Below the pieces are notes generated by a model that had not been told where the DNA came from, did no database searches, and saw only the letters and a program-made list of their open reading frames with translations. 64,000 bases of DNA from contig NZ_JACZCQ010000003.1 of NCBI RefSeq assembly GCF_014904705.1, forward strand, positions 248,001 through 312,000, written 5' to 3'. Below are positions 1 to 7,948 of the stretch, piece after piece; position 1 is the first letter of the stretch; each line of letters starts with the position of its first letter. A program made the translations under genes and the position numbers. Source of the DNA: Nisaea sediminum. GTDB lineage: Bacteria; Pseudomonadota; Alphaproteobacteria; Thalassobaculales; Thalassobaculaceae.

Positions 1-5
1 TTCGC

Positions 6-1532
6 ATGAACGGAACCGTCCCGCGCGACGATATCCGACGTGCGGACGACCTGCTAACCCGGCTTTCTCACCACTTCCTCTTCTCAGATCATATCTGGGA
101 TGCCTATGAGGGGAAAAAGGCGGAAGCCTGGGAAAATCCCGATATTCCCGCAGGGTACACTTACCTCCTGCAGCTTGTGGCGCACGATCTCGTGCAGGCC
201 TCGATTGTTTTTCCCCGTATGAACCGACGGGTCGGCGAACTCAGAAACCACAGGACCTTTGCCCTGGATCTGGATACGCTTTATGGCTCCGGTCCGGCCG
301 CATGTCCCCACGCCTACTCGACCTCGACGAAATTCGGCTTCAGGTCGCGCCTGAAGTTGAGCCGGATGCGGCAAAGCAACAAGCTCGTACCCGCCGCGAA
401 ACCCGCATTCCGGGACATCGGCCGCGGCTATGCGCACGAGGACAACAGTTTCCCGCGCAACGGCCCGACAGAGGCTCTGCTGGCGGATCCCCGCAATGAC
501 GATAACGCGAACATCTCTCAGCTTCTGACCGTGTTCATCTGGCTCCACAATACGGTGATCGAGAGCATCGAAGCGCAGGGAACAGTTCCCCCCGAATACT
601 CGCAGGAGGTCGCCGAAGAGTACAGATTCGGCCAGGCACGCCAGATCGTGACGGAAACCTACCGGCGGATCGTGCGGCATGACCTGCTCCCCCGGATCCT
701 GCATCCGGATGTGCTGCGACATTACGAGACCGACAAGAGCCCGTACCTCGAAACCGACGCCGACGAGCGCATGCCCATGGAATTTTCCCATGCGGCGTTC
801 AGGTTCGGCCACGCCATGATCCGCCCGAGTTACAGGCTGAACACCGGGCACCCCGGTTTTTCGATCGGAGACATCCTGCGGACGAACTCCCTCCGCGAGC
901 CCTACAGCATGCCGCTGAACGAGAAGTGGATCGTCGAATGGTCCCGCTTCTTCGAACTCGGCGATCCCAGCCTCGTCAATCTCAGCCGGCGGATCGGTCC
1001 GAGCCTTTCTTCCGGCCTCGAGGTCCCGGATGGCTTCGGATTTCCGCTCTCGGGAACGACCGAGACGCTCGCCCATCGCGATCTCTTGCGCGGAGCATCG
1101 GCGGATCTGTGGTCCGTTCCGGCCCTGATCGCCGAGATCAGGATGCGTAAGCCCGGTCTGATCGCAATGTCGCCATTGCTCTACGACGTCACCGCCATGC
1201 GAACACGACTGCACGAGTGGCTGACCGCCAACTGGAGCAGCGGCGGACAGGCATTGAGCGAGTGCCAGATCGACACGATCGCGGAAGACCCGCCGCTTTT
1301 CTTCTTCATTCTTTTCGAAGCCATGGCCGAGGCGGACGGCCGCCATCTCGGCGTCCTCGGATCAACGATTGTCGCCGAAGTCCTGCTTCGCCGCCTGGAT
1401 TCGATCGCCCCCGAAACCGGCACGGCAAGCTACCCCGCGACTGGCTTCGAAACGGTTCGGACGATGCCCGCTCTGCTGCGGACACTCGCCGAGCAATCCG
1501 GACTTTCCACTGCCTCACCAAGTTTTCTGTAA
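6..1532 (+). CDS. Animal-type haem peroxidase family protein
   Basis: This is a 508-aa member of the animal haem peroxidase superfamily (Pfam An_peroxidase), which uses H2O2 to oxidise small substrates or protein side chains. The family signature is visible in order: the distal segment QLVAHDLVQ with His60 followed by the calcium-type Asp61; LDLDTLYGSG near residue 95; the DPRNDDNANISQL helix near residue 160 leading into WLHNTV; and the proximal haem ligand segment FRFGHAMIRP with His269. No signal peptide is visible, so it is probably cytoplasmic, although the start lies 6 bases from the window edge and a longer N-terminus cannot be excluded. It is followed 38 bp downstream by a 130-aa gene on the same strand and converges on a SARP/YcaO pair. 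The substrate is unknown; a tailoring role in that locus is inference. Confidence 0.85.
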   Translation: MNGTVPRDDIRRADDLLTRLSHHFLFSDHIWDAYEGKKAEAWENPDIPAGYTYLLQLVAHDLVQASIVFPRMNRRVGELRNHRTFALDLDTLYGSGPAACPHAYSTSTKFGFRSRLKLSRMRQSNKLVPAAKPAFRDIGRGYAHEDNSFPRNGPTEALLADPRNDDNANISQLLTVFIWLHNTVIESIEAQGTVPPEYSQEVAEEYRFGQARQIVTETYRRIVRHDLLPRILHPDVLRHYETDKSPYLETDADERMPMEFSHAAFRFGHAMIRPSYRLNTGHPGFSIGDILRTNSLREPYSMPLNEKWIVEWSRFFELGDPSLVNLSRRIGPSLSSGLEVPDGFGFPLSGTTETLAHRDLLRGASADLWSVPALIAEIRMRKPGLIAMSPLLYDVTAMRTRLHEWLTANWSSGGQALSECQIDTIAEDPPLFFFILFEAMAEADGRHLGVLGSTIVAEVLLRRLDSIAPETGTASYPATGFETVRTMPALLRTLAEQSGLSTASPSFL

Positions 1533-1570
1533 GTCCGGGAAAACAGGGACTCATAAACAAGGAGACAAAA

Positions 1571-1963
1571 ATGACAGACGTATTGAACAGATTCGGAATC
1601 GACGACGGCTACCATGCCAGGTTCGGCCAACTGATCAAAGACTGGGCGCGCGGGATAAAGCAGCCGCCGGCCGACCTTGACGCCTTCAAGCAGCAGCTGG
1701 AGGACGAAGGCATCAAAGCGAGTTACCCGACCGGCGCGAACGAACTCAAGACGCTGAATGTCTTCCGGGCCGATTCCTCACGTCTTGATATCCGGCTGCC
1801 GCCGACCGATTTCCTCGACGATTCCGAGAGTTTCATCGTGAAACACGGATACGTCATCCCGAAATTCTACCACGACGCGTTCGACTCCGAGCCAACCATC
1901 GACGATGTGATGGTCTTTCACGCAGCACGTATTGGGGACTACACCCTCGCGAACTGCACCTGA
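1571..1963 (+). CDS. Hypothetical 130-aa protein next to peroxidase and YcaO
   Basis: The ATG is preceded by the ribosome binding site AAGGAGA at suitable spacing, 38 bp after the peroxidase stop, so the two are probably cotranscribed. I do not recognise the family. The protein is 130 aa, acidic and soluble, with an N-terminal helical part (residues 1-50, rich in Asp, Lys and Gln) and a C-terminal half containing RLPPTDFLDD and VFHAARIGD. It ends in Ala-Asn-Cys-Thr; this is the only cysteine. A small protein with a leader-like helical N-terminus and a terminal Cys-Thr beside a YcaO gene could be a modification substrate, but it could equally be a peroxidase accessory protein. The sequence alone does not decide. 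Confidence 0.75.
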   Translation: MTDVLNRFGIDDGYHARFGQLIKDWARGIKQPPADLDAFKQQLEDEGIKASYPTGANELKTLNVFRADSSRLDIRLPPTDFLDDSESFIVKHGYVIPKFYHDAFDSEPTIDDVMVFHAARIGDYTLANCT

Positions 1964-1979
1964 ACGACCTGAGGTCGCC

Positions 1980-4025
1980 TCAATCCATGGGAAATCCTGC
2001 GCGTTCGAGACTGCGACGCAGGATTTCCCCGTCCCTCGTCTTGCGGATCGGAAACAGCTGTAGAAGCCATTCGGTCATCTCGCTTTCACTCTTGATTTCA
2101 TCACCCTGCCATCGCCGCCTGATGTTGGCCTGACAGCGCGCCGCCTCCTCCTGCGCTTCTCTCGCTCGGCCGAGCTGGACCAGGGATGCCGCCCGCCACG
2201 CGCCGTTGTTGCAGAGAAAATCGCCAGCCAGCGTGGCCGCTTCCAGTGCCCCCTCGTAGTCCGCAAGGAAGAATTTTACGCCAGCAAGATAGCCCCAGTG
2301 GAGGGGGAGCGGTTCGACGCAGTTTGCCATGCCTTCGGCGGCCAATTTCTCGGCGCGTATGTCGTCGCCGAGAAATGCAAGTCCCTGTGCGACAGACAAC
2401 AGGGTCCAGGGATCCAGGTCGTTCAGTTCGCGCGCGAGATCGAAATGCATTTCGGCCGGCTCGAATTGCTCGTCGAAAGCGTAGGCCCAGGCAAGGCAGA
2501 GGTGGGTTCGCGAATCCACCGGATCGAGCTTTGCCGCAGTCCAGGCGAGACCAAGAGCACTTGTCTGGTTCTCCCTGTTCCGGAACACGCCCGGATGAAC
2601 GATGTGACGCGCGTTCTTCAATTGAACAAGACTACTGTAGGCGGGCGCGAAATCAGGCGCGCGCCGGATAACCTCTTCGAACAGATTAGAAGCCGCCTGC
2701 CAGTCGCCCGGATCGTATCGATTGATCAATGCCTGGCCCCGCAGCCAGGTGTCGTAGAGATGGGTCGGGATGGCTGTGGACTCGAGGGGGCGCAGCATCC
2801 GGCCGATCGAGAGGTGAACGTTGAGCGCGGCGGTCACGCTCCGGACGATCCTCTGCTGCGACATGATCAGGTCGTCTATCCCGAGCGTGAAACGATCGCT
2901 CCAAACGTAGAACCCTGTATCCGTATCCTTGAGTGTGAGAACGACATTGGTTTCGTCCTGCTTGCCGAGCACCGATGCCTGAACCACGAACCGCACATCC
3001 GGATTGGAACGGGCCAGCTGGGAGCTTTGCAGATCCAGTATGCGCCACTCCCGAAAGCGAACGAAGGAACCGATCAGGAAATGCCGGAACCCCATGAGCA
3101 GATGGTGTTGTCCGGGATGCGCGCCTTCGAGCGAAAACGGTTCGACGGCAATGACCATTCGAGGTGCGTCGGGCGCGACCATTGCAGCCGTTGCGATCGG
3201 TGACGGTTCCACTGGTTTTGCCTGCGGGGAGCCTTTTGTCACCTCATCGAACTCGCCGCTCTTGATCCTGGCGACCAGTTCCTGGGTCTTTGCAGAGGGC
3301 TCCATTGCATAGTCTTCGTCGAGCACGTCCCAGAGAATCTTGTAGACTCTGAGGGCGCCGCCGATGTTGCCCGAGGTCGCCCGCGCCCACATCAGATAGC
3401 GCACGGATTCCTCGTGGGTCGGGTCGAGATTGACGATCGCTTCGGCCGCCCGCACGCGCTCTGTCTCGCTGACCGCCTCATCGGTCAGGATCTCCTCCAG
3501 CGAACGCGAAAGTCGTTCGCGCAGACTTTCCCGGCGGGCCATGAGCCACATGCGGAAAGCCGGATCCAGATCTTCAAGGTCGGACAGAAGCTTCCCGGGG
3601 AAATCGGTAACGTCCAGCAGCTTCTGGTGAACCGTCTTGTTGTCTGCCGCCTCTATCACTTGCCAGACATCGACCAGCAAGGTTTCCTCGTTCAGAGAAA
3701 CCGTCAACTTGTCGATAAACAGGCCTTCGTAGCCGGATTCGTCGCAGGATCGTCTCAGCCAGTGCAGCACCTGGCGCAGCGATGTCCGCGCATTCGCTTC
3801 CGGGGTCTCACTCCAGAGCAGACCGACCAGACGCTCGCGGGATGACGTGCGGCCCTCGCTGAGCGCCAGATAGCCCAGCAGCGCAAGGAGCTTGCGCCGC
3901 TTCAGATCGAGACGCTGGTTTCCTACGACAGCGGTTTGCTCCGCGACGAGGGAAAGATTGAGCGTTTTTCCAGGGGCGCTTGTGGCGCCGCCATCTGCTG
4001 GATACACGATCTCGATTTCAGCCAT
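1980..4025 (-). CDS. SARP/BTAD-type transcriptional regulator with TPR region
   Basis: This 681-aa protein has the layout of a SARP-like regulator. Residues about 25-110 form an OmpR/PhoB-type winged helix (KRRKLLALLGYLALSEGRTSSRERLVGLLW is the typical beginning), followed by a bacterial transcriptional activation domain to about residue 255. A linker leads to a TolB/adenylate-cyclase-like segment from about residue 290, and a helical-repeat (TPR-like) C-terminus from about residue 400. It lies 20 bp downstream of the YcaO gene on the same strand, so it is probably cotranscribed with it and may regulate this locus, including the convergent peroxidase. Homologous large regulators in proteobacteria are often fused to TPR sensors; the ligand is unknown. 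Confidence 0.8.
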   Translation of the reverse strand: MAEIEIVYPADGGATSAPGKTLNLSLVAEQTAVVGNQRLDLKRRKLLALLGYLALSEGRTSSRERLVGLLWSETPEANARTSLRQVLHWLRRSCDESGYEGLFIDKLTVSLNEETLLVDVWQVIEAADNKTVHQKLLDVTDFPGKLLSDLEDLDPAFRMWLMARRESLRERLSRSLEEILTDEAVSETERVRAAEAIVNLDPTHEESVRYLMWARATSGNIGGALRVYKILWDVLDEDYAMEPSAKTQELVARIKSGEFDEVTKGSPQAKPVEPSPIATAAMVAPDAPRMVIAVEPFSLEGAHPGQHHLLMGFRHFLIGSFVRFREWRILDLQSSQLARSNPDVRFVVQASVLGKQDETNVVLTLKDTDTGFYVWSDRFTLGIDDLIMSQQRIVRSVTAALNVHLSIGRMLRPLESTAIPTHLYDTWLRGQALINRYDPGDWQAASNLFEEVIRRAPDFAPAYSSLVQLKNARHIVHPGVFRNRENQTSALGLAWTAAKLDPVDSRTHLCLAWAYAFDEQFEPAEMHFDLARELNDLDPWTLLSVAQGLAFLGDDIRAEKLAAEGMANCVEPLPLHWGYLAGVKFFLADYEGALEAATLAGDFLCNNGAWRAASLVQLGRAREAQEEAARCQANIRRRWQGDEIKSESEMTEWLLQLFPIRKTRDGEILRRSLERAGFPMD

Positions 4026-4045
4026 GCCTCACCGCCCCGATTACA

Positions 4046-5359
4046 TCAGTGCAAGGGAAACAGGGGTTCGTCGATGCCGGATTCGTCAAAACAGCGTTTC
4101 AAACGAGGGCTGACGACCTTGCTTGGATAGAGTTGCAGCTGCGGGACGATCATCCGAGCCACGGGAATACCGAAGCGCTCGCGGGTGAGATCGACCCGAT
4201 AGACTTTGGCTCCGATCGTTCCGAGACGCTGCACGATCCTCGGAAGAGTAAGCCCGGGTCCGGCATCGTCTTCCGCAACCGGCATATACCGTGCCGGCAC
4301 ACCGGCGGGGTGCAGATGCTCGCAGGAGTCCGCGCTAATCACCGCCGCCCGCTCCTTATGCCGCAGGTCGACCGCGTTAAGCGCCTCCGCGCCCGACTGC
4401 GCTTCCTTCGCCCTCACGACATCGTAGGCCATTTCCATCTGGCACATTTCGCGAATGGCGGATCGGAGCGCGGCGGCGACGGAGGCACGGCAAGCCGTGC
4501 CGCAGGCGACGTGTGATCCGTCCCGCTCCACTGAAATCGACGCCATCACTGGGACACCGACATCGGTCGTGATGTCGAGGAACCAGGTGACCCGCCCCAC
4601 TCTCTCTCCGCGAAGCGTTGCCAGGTAGAGCAACGCGCCCCGAACCCCGGGTTCCTCTGCCGCGAGAGGACGCCCCCTGCGCCGCCCCCACCACCAGAGA
4701 GCGGCGGCGTCCCGCTCGATCAACTCGAAGAGGCCGTGAAGCGCGGCAGCATCCAGCGTATCGCCAGCACCGCAACCGGTTCCGAGCATGAAGGGAGGGG
4801 TGACAGCGCCAGAATTCCTCAGGCTTCGGATGCAACGATCGAAAGGAAGTGAAACCTCCGCACCTGTCGCGAGATCATTTCCACGGATCATCCTGCCTCC
4901 ACTCCAGTCGGGCGCGCCCTCAGCATCGGGGAACACATCGACCAGAGGCTCTTCGTCACCGGAACCGGCCACGTCACCGTCATGTTCGAACTGGGAGAGG
5001 AATTCGATGCCCTCTCCGACGCAGGATTCAAACGCGCTCCTGATGTCGAGCCCCGATCCGGTCACGCTCCCGGGCGCTTGCCCTGCTACCGACTCCGGCC
5101 GCACCACGGCCCCCATCAGCACCAGTCCCGGCGCATGGCGTGCGGAAAGCAGAAAAACGCGATCGAAACTTGTCGCCGCATTCAGAAGTGCCCCCCGGTG
5201 AGCCTCTATCTCGGGATCTCCACCCACATTTTCCCGGTACCCAAGTGCGCGCAGAAATGCGTCCGCCGCACCATCCGCCGGGTTTCGGCCAGCAGTTTCG
5301 GATGCAACGAACAGATCCGCAGCCCGCGCTAGTACGGCGGTGTCCAGATCCTGCAACAT
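4046..5359 (-). CDS. YcaO domain-containing protein
   Basis: YcaO proteins use ATP to activate a peptide backbone amide, making azolines, thioamides or amidines in ribosomal peptides and a few proteins. The YcaO core is visible: GTGCGAGDTLDAAALHGLFE followed by LIERDAAALWWWGR (the ATP-binding ExxER-type helix), CGTACRASVAAALRSAIREM (second ATP/Mg segment), and the C-terminal segment GIPVARMIVPQLQLYPS. I chose the ATG at 5359 because it has GGAG upstream and lies directly after the stop of a 26-codon ORF; an in-frame ATG at 5428 would give 460 aa but lacks a good ribosome binding site. No E1-like/ocin-ThiF partner or TfuA is visible. Cotranscribed with the SARP-like regulator 20 bp downstream. 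Confidence 0.82.
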   Translation of the reverse strand: MLQDLDTAVLARAADLFVASETAGRNPADGAADAFLRALGYRENVGGDPEIEAHRGALLNAATSFDRVFLLSARHAPGLVLMGAVVRPESVAGQAPGSVTGSGLDIRSAFESCVGEGIEFLSQFEHDGDVAGSGDEEPLVDVFPDAEGAPDWSGGRMIRGNDLATGAEVSLPFDRCIRSLRNSGAVTPPFMLGTGCGAGDTLDAAALHGLFELIERDAAALWWWGRRRGRPLAAEEPGVRGALLYLATLRGERVGRVTWFLDITTDVGVPVMASISVERDGSHVACGTACRASVAAALRSAIREMCQMEMAYDVVRAKEAQSGAEALNAVDLRHKERAAVISADSCEHLHPAGVPARYMPVAEDDAGPGLTLPRIVQRLGTIGAKVYRVDLTRERFGIPVARMIVPQLQLYPSKVVSPRLKRCFDESGIDEPLFPLH

Positions 5360-5363
5360 AGAG

Positions 5364-5444
5364 TCAGAACTCCAGGCCAGTGACGCGCCGGAGTGCGAAC
5401 GGTGTGTTCCCGCCAAGATCATGGCCATCTAAATGATCGGACAT
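5364..5444 (-). CDS. Candidate 26-aa peptide gene preceding YcaO
   Basis: A 26-codon ORF begins with ATG at 5444, preceded by GAGAGGGAA at good spacing, which is the best ribosome binding site in this promoter region. It ends TGA four bases before the ATG chosen for YcaO, the arrangement of a translationally coupled gene pair. The peptide starts MSDHLDGHDLGGN and ends ALRRVTGLEF; it contains Ser, Thr and no Cys. I cannot match it to a known precursor family. It may be a YcaO substrate, an upstream regulatory ORF, or a chance ORF overlapping an alternative YcaO N-terminus. Confidence 0.4.
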   Translation of the reverse strand: MSDHLDGHDLGGNTPFALRRVTGLEF

Positions 5445-5813
5445 GCTATTTCCCTCTCAATAGCCCCATAAGAGGGTATTCAGACTTCAGTTTGGTTAAC
5501 AATTTTTAACCATGAAATCATACAAATTTTTAAACATTTTACCACGATGCAAGAAAAATACATGACCTAGGCCGACGCGAAAGTGTCGCTTACGAAACCG
5601 GCAAAAGCGTTTTAGTCGCCATTGGCTATTCTACTGCTTTGGATTTCCGGCACGACTATTTGTGCATCGGTCAAGATCCTGAAGAGCATTGAACGGTTTG
5701 CACCAAATCCGAGCCACGCCGCGCTTTACGTCTTTGAACGCAGCCGACAGAGGCATGGGAAGGAAAAGACGAGAGTGATCGACCGAGTGAAACGGGATCC
5801 GAAACGTAAAATA
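5445..5813. other. AT-rich intergenic region, promoter of the YcaO unit
   Basis: No gene is supported here. The part nearest the YcaO unit (about 5460-5570) is strikingly AT-rich against the GC-rich surroundings and must carry the promoter of the 26-aa ORF/YcaO/SARP unit; I do not see an unambiguous -35/-10 pair. The rest holds fragments of open frame without family resemblance. Confidence 0.5.
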
Positions 5814-5839
5814 AAAACGGCGCCTCGCGGCGCCGTTTT
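5814..5839 (-). terminator. Intrinsic terminator of the DUF1476 gene
   Basis: A perfect inverted repeat of 11 bp, AAAACGGCGCC with GGCGCCGTTTT, around a 4-base loop. On the minus strand it is followed by a T-rich run. It lies just past the DUF1476 gene stop at 5868. Confidence 0.85.
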
Positions 5840-5867
5840 GGTATCCGTGATCGGCCTGGAACGGCGA

Positions 5868-6194
5868 TCAGCCCTCGGTCTTGATCTGTTCCAACGCCAC
5901 CGCGTTCAGTTCCTCGATCTTGTGGCGGATGCGATGTTCGGAAAGATCCGCGCCGGAGCCCTCCACACTCTTCAGAACGAACTCGACGACATCGTCTACG
6001 CCCGCCTTTTCCATGTCGGCCGCGATGACGTCCTTGGCATAGGCCTCGGCTTCGGCGCCGGTCTTGGAAAGAAACGTCTCCGCCACCCAGAGGCCAAGAA
6101 GCTTGTTGCGCCTGACGGAGGCTTTGAAGGCGAGTTCTGAGTCGTGGGCGAACTTCGCTTCCTCACCCTTCTGGCGTTTATCGAAACCTGACAT
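5868..6194 (-). CDS. DUF1476 family protein (ATPase zeta-subunit type inhibitor)
   Basis: A 108-aa protein of the DUF1476 family, recognised from MSGFDKRQKGEEAKFAHD, then FKASVRRNKLLGLWVAETF near residues 24-44 and the acidic helical C-terminus. In Paracoccus the family member is the zeta subunit, which inhibits the rotary F1-ATPase by inserting its N-terminal region; in other alphaproteobacteria the inhibitory function can be weak or absent. Length is that of the family. It stands alone with its own terminator downstream; 183 bp separate it from the divergent NRDE gene. Confidence 0.9.
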   Translation of the reverse strand: MSGFDKRQKGEEAKFAHDSELAFKASVRRNKLLGLWVAETFLSKTGAEAEAYAKDVIAADMEKAGVDDVVEFVLKSVEGSGADLSEHRIRHKIEELNAVALEQIKTEG

Positions 6195-6377
6195 CGGTCG
6201 AATACTCCCTCGTCTCTATCCCGTCGCGGCCCGCCGCATCAGCCGGACGTCGGCTTCAGTAGGCGCGGGCCTTAAAATCGGCGGCAACCTATCAGGCCGG
6301 ACGCCATCTGTTAACTGGCAGATTGCCGCAAATCGTCCAGTTGTCAAAAAATGTTTCCGAAGCGTAGGGTCTCGCCC

Positions 6378-7133
6378 ATGTGCACCCTCATCCTCCTGCG
6401 CCGCCCCGGCGATGCCTGGCCCGTCCTGATTGCCGCCAACCGCGACGAAATGCAGTCCCGGCCATGGCTGCCCCCTGCGCGCCACTGGCCCGACCGCCCG
6501 GAAACTCTGGCCGGTCTCGACAAGCTGAGCGGCGGTTCCTGGCTGGGCCTGAACGACCACGGCGTCGTTGCCGGGATCCTCAACCGGCGCGGATCGCTCG
6601 GTCCCGCCGTGGGCAAGCGCAGCCGCGGCGAGATTGTGCTCGAGGCCCTGGAGCACGCCGAGGCCGAAGAGGCAGCCAAGGCACTGGGCGAGCTCGAAGG
6701 CAGCAGCTACCGCAGCTTCAACATGCTCGTCGCCGATGCGGAAAAAGCCTACTGGCTGCGCAACGAGGGCCGGGACGACGGCGAGATCGATGTCTTCGAG
6801 ATCCCGGAAGGGCTCTCCGTCTTCACAGCCTACGACGTCAACGATCCGGACAGCCCGCGCGTCCGCCGTGCCCTGCCCCGTTTCCGCATCGCCGCCGCGC
6901 CCGACCCGGACAGCGGCGATTGGTCCACCTGGGAAAAACTCCTCTCGGACCGAACCCGCGGCGTCGGGTCGGATTACGGGTCCGCGATCAATCTCGACAA
7001 CGGCGAGGGTTTCGCGACCGTGTCATCCTCGCTGATCGCCCTGCCCGCAGATCCCGGACGCAATGCGGTCTGGCGCTTTGCAGAAGGCCCCCCCGACCGG
7101 CATCCCTACAATCCGGTCGATCTGGCGGGCTGA
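6378..7133 (+). CDS. NRDE (TANGO2-like) family protein
   Basis: A 251-aa protein that starts MCTLILLRRPGDAWPVLIAANRDE in two overlapping stretches typical of the NRDE/TANGO2 family: Cys2 directly after Met and the Asn-Arg-Asp-Glu motif at about residues 21-24. I chose the ATG at 6378 because family members begin with the MCT motif; an in-frame ATG at 6351 would add nine residues. The fold resembles Ntn hydrolases with Cys2 as candidate nucleophile, but a bacterial reaction is not established; the animal homologue is linked to haem and lipid handling. The gene is separated by only 4 bp from the TetR gene downstream. Confidence 0.88.
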   Translation: MCTLILLRRPGDAWPVLIAANRDEMQSRPWLPPARHWPDRPETLAGLDKLSGGSWLGLNDHGVVAGILNRRGSLGPAVGKRSRGEIVLEALEHAEAEEAAKALGELEGSSYRSFNMLVADAEKAYWLRNEGRDDGEIDVFEIPEGLSVFTAYDVNDPDSPRVRRALPRFRIAAAPDPDSGDWSTWEKLLSDRTRGVGSDYGSAINLDNGEGFATVSSSLIALPADPGRNAVWRFAEGPPDRHPYNPVDLAG

Positions 7134-7137
7134 GAAA

Positions 7138-7863
7138 ATGGCAGCGGAGCGGAAAACCGGCAGCAGCGGAGCGTCCGGACGAAAACGGAAGAGCGCCCCC
7201 CTTTCCAGCGAGACCATCGTCGCCGCCGCGATCGATCTGCTTGATCGCGAGGGCCTGGACAACTTCTCCATCCGCAACATCGCCAAAGCGCTGGGGGTTT
7301 ATCCCACCGCGCTCTACTGGCATGTGCCGAGCCGCCACCTCCTGATCGCCCGCGTGATCGCGGCCCTCTTCGCAGATGTCCTGCCGGAAGATAACCCGGA
7401 CTGGCGCATCTGGCTGAAAGAGCTGTTCCGCCGCTACCGAGACATCGTCCGCGCGCATCCCAACGTCGCGCCCCTGGTCGGCGGACATCTCGTTTCCAGC
7501 GCCAGCGTCGATCTCAGGCTCGTCGAAGCCATCCTCTCGACACTTGCCCGCGCCGGGTTCGACGGCGAGAGGCTGGTGGCCGCCTATAACAGCGTCATCG
7601 TCGGGATGTGCGGCTACGCCACACAGGAGTTCGCGCATGTCTTTCCGGATCCGGACGGCGCGCTCGAGACCTCTCTGACCGCCAGCGTCGAGGCCGCCGA
7701 TCCGGCGCTTTATCCGACCCTGGCGGCCGAGCGGCGCCGGCTTCTGAACCGCGCCCTGATATTGCGCTGGCAGAACGGAAACCAAGCTTCTCTCGAAAGC
7801 GGATTCGAGATGTTTACGGATGCGCTGATCGCCGGACTGGAGCTACAGCTCACACACCACTGA
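7138..7863 (+). CDS. TetR family transcriptional regulator
   Basis: A 241-aa TetR-type regulator. The N-terminal helix-turn-helix is clear: LSSETIVAAAIDLLDREGLD, then FSIRNIAKALGVYPTALYWHV at about residues 45-65; the longer C-terminal half matches the TetR_C type with conserved helices for ligand binding. The ATG at 7138 follows the NRDE stop by 4 bp, so the two are probably cotranscribed. The downstream aminotransferase gene has a palindrome between, a plausible operator for this protein. Ligand unknown. Confidence 0.88.
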   Translation: MAAERKTGSSGASGRKRKSAPLSSETIVAAAIDLLDREGLDNFSIRNIAKALGVYPTALYWHVPSRHLLIARVIAALFADVLPEDNPDWRIWLKELFRRYRDIVRAHPNVAPLVGGHLVSSASVDLRLVEAILSTLARAGFDGERLVAAYNSVIVGMCGYATQEFAHVFPDPDGALETSLTASVEAADPALYPTLAAERRRLLNRALILRWQNGNQASLESGFEMFTDALIAGLELQLTHH

Positions 7864-7882
7864 GGGTCCACAAAACGTCTAT

Positions 7883-7895
7883 TGTACAGTGTACA
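7883..7895. promoter_or_regulatory. Perfect palindrome TGTACA-G-TGTACA, candidate TetR operator
   Basis: A 6-1-6 inverted repeat (which is also a direct repeat, since TGTACA is self-complementary) lies 20 bp after the TetR gene and about 54 bp before the aminotransferase start. Size and position fit an operator of the adjacent TetR-family protein acting on the aminotransferase; this is inference. Confidence 0.5.
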
Positions 7896-7948
7896 GTAAT
7901 GTGATTTCCTCCAGCTGTCTTTCAGCCTCTTATTCTCAGCAGGAGCGA

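Noticed and set aside
5622-6140. A plus-strand open frame across the DUF1476 gene and its terminator
   Set aside because: It crosses a strong terminator and is antisense to a recognised gene.
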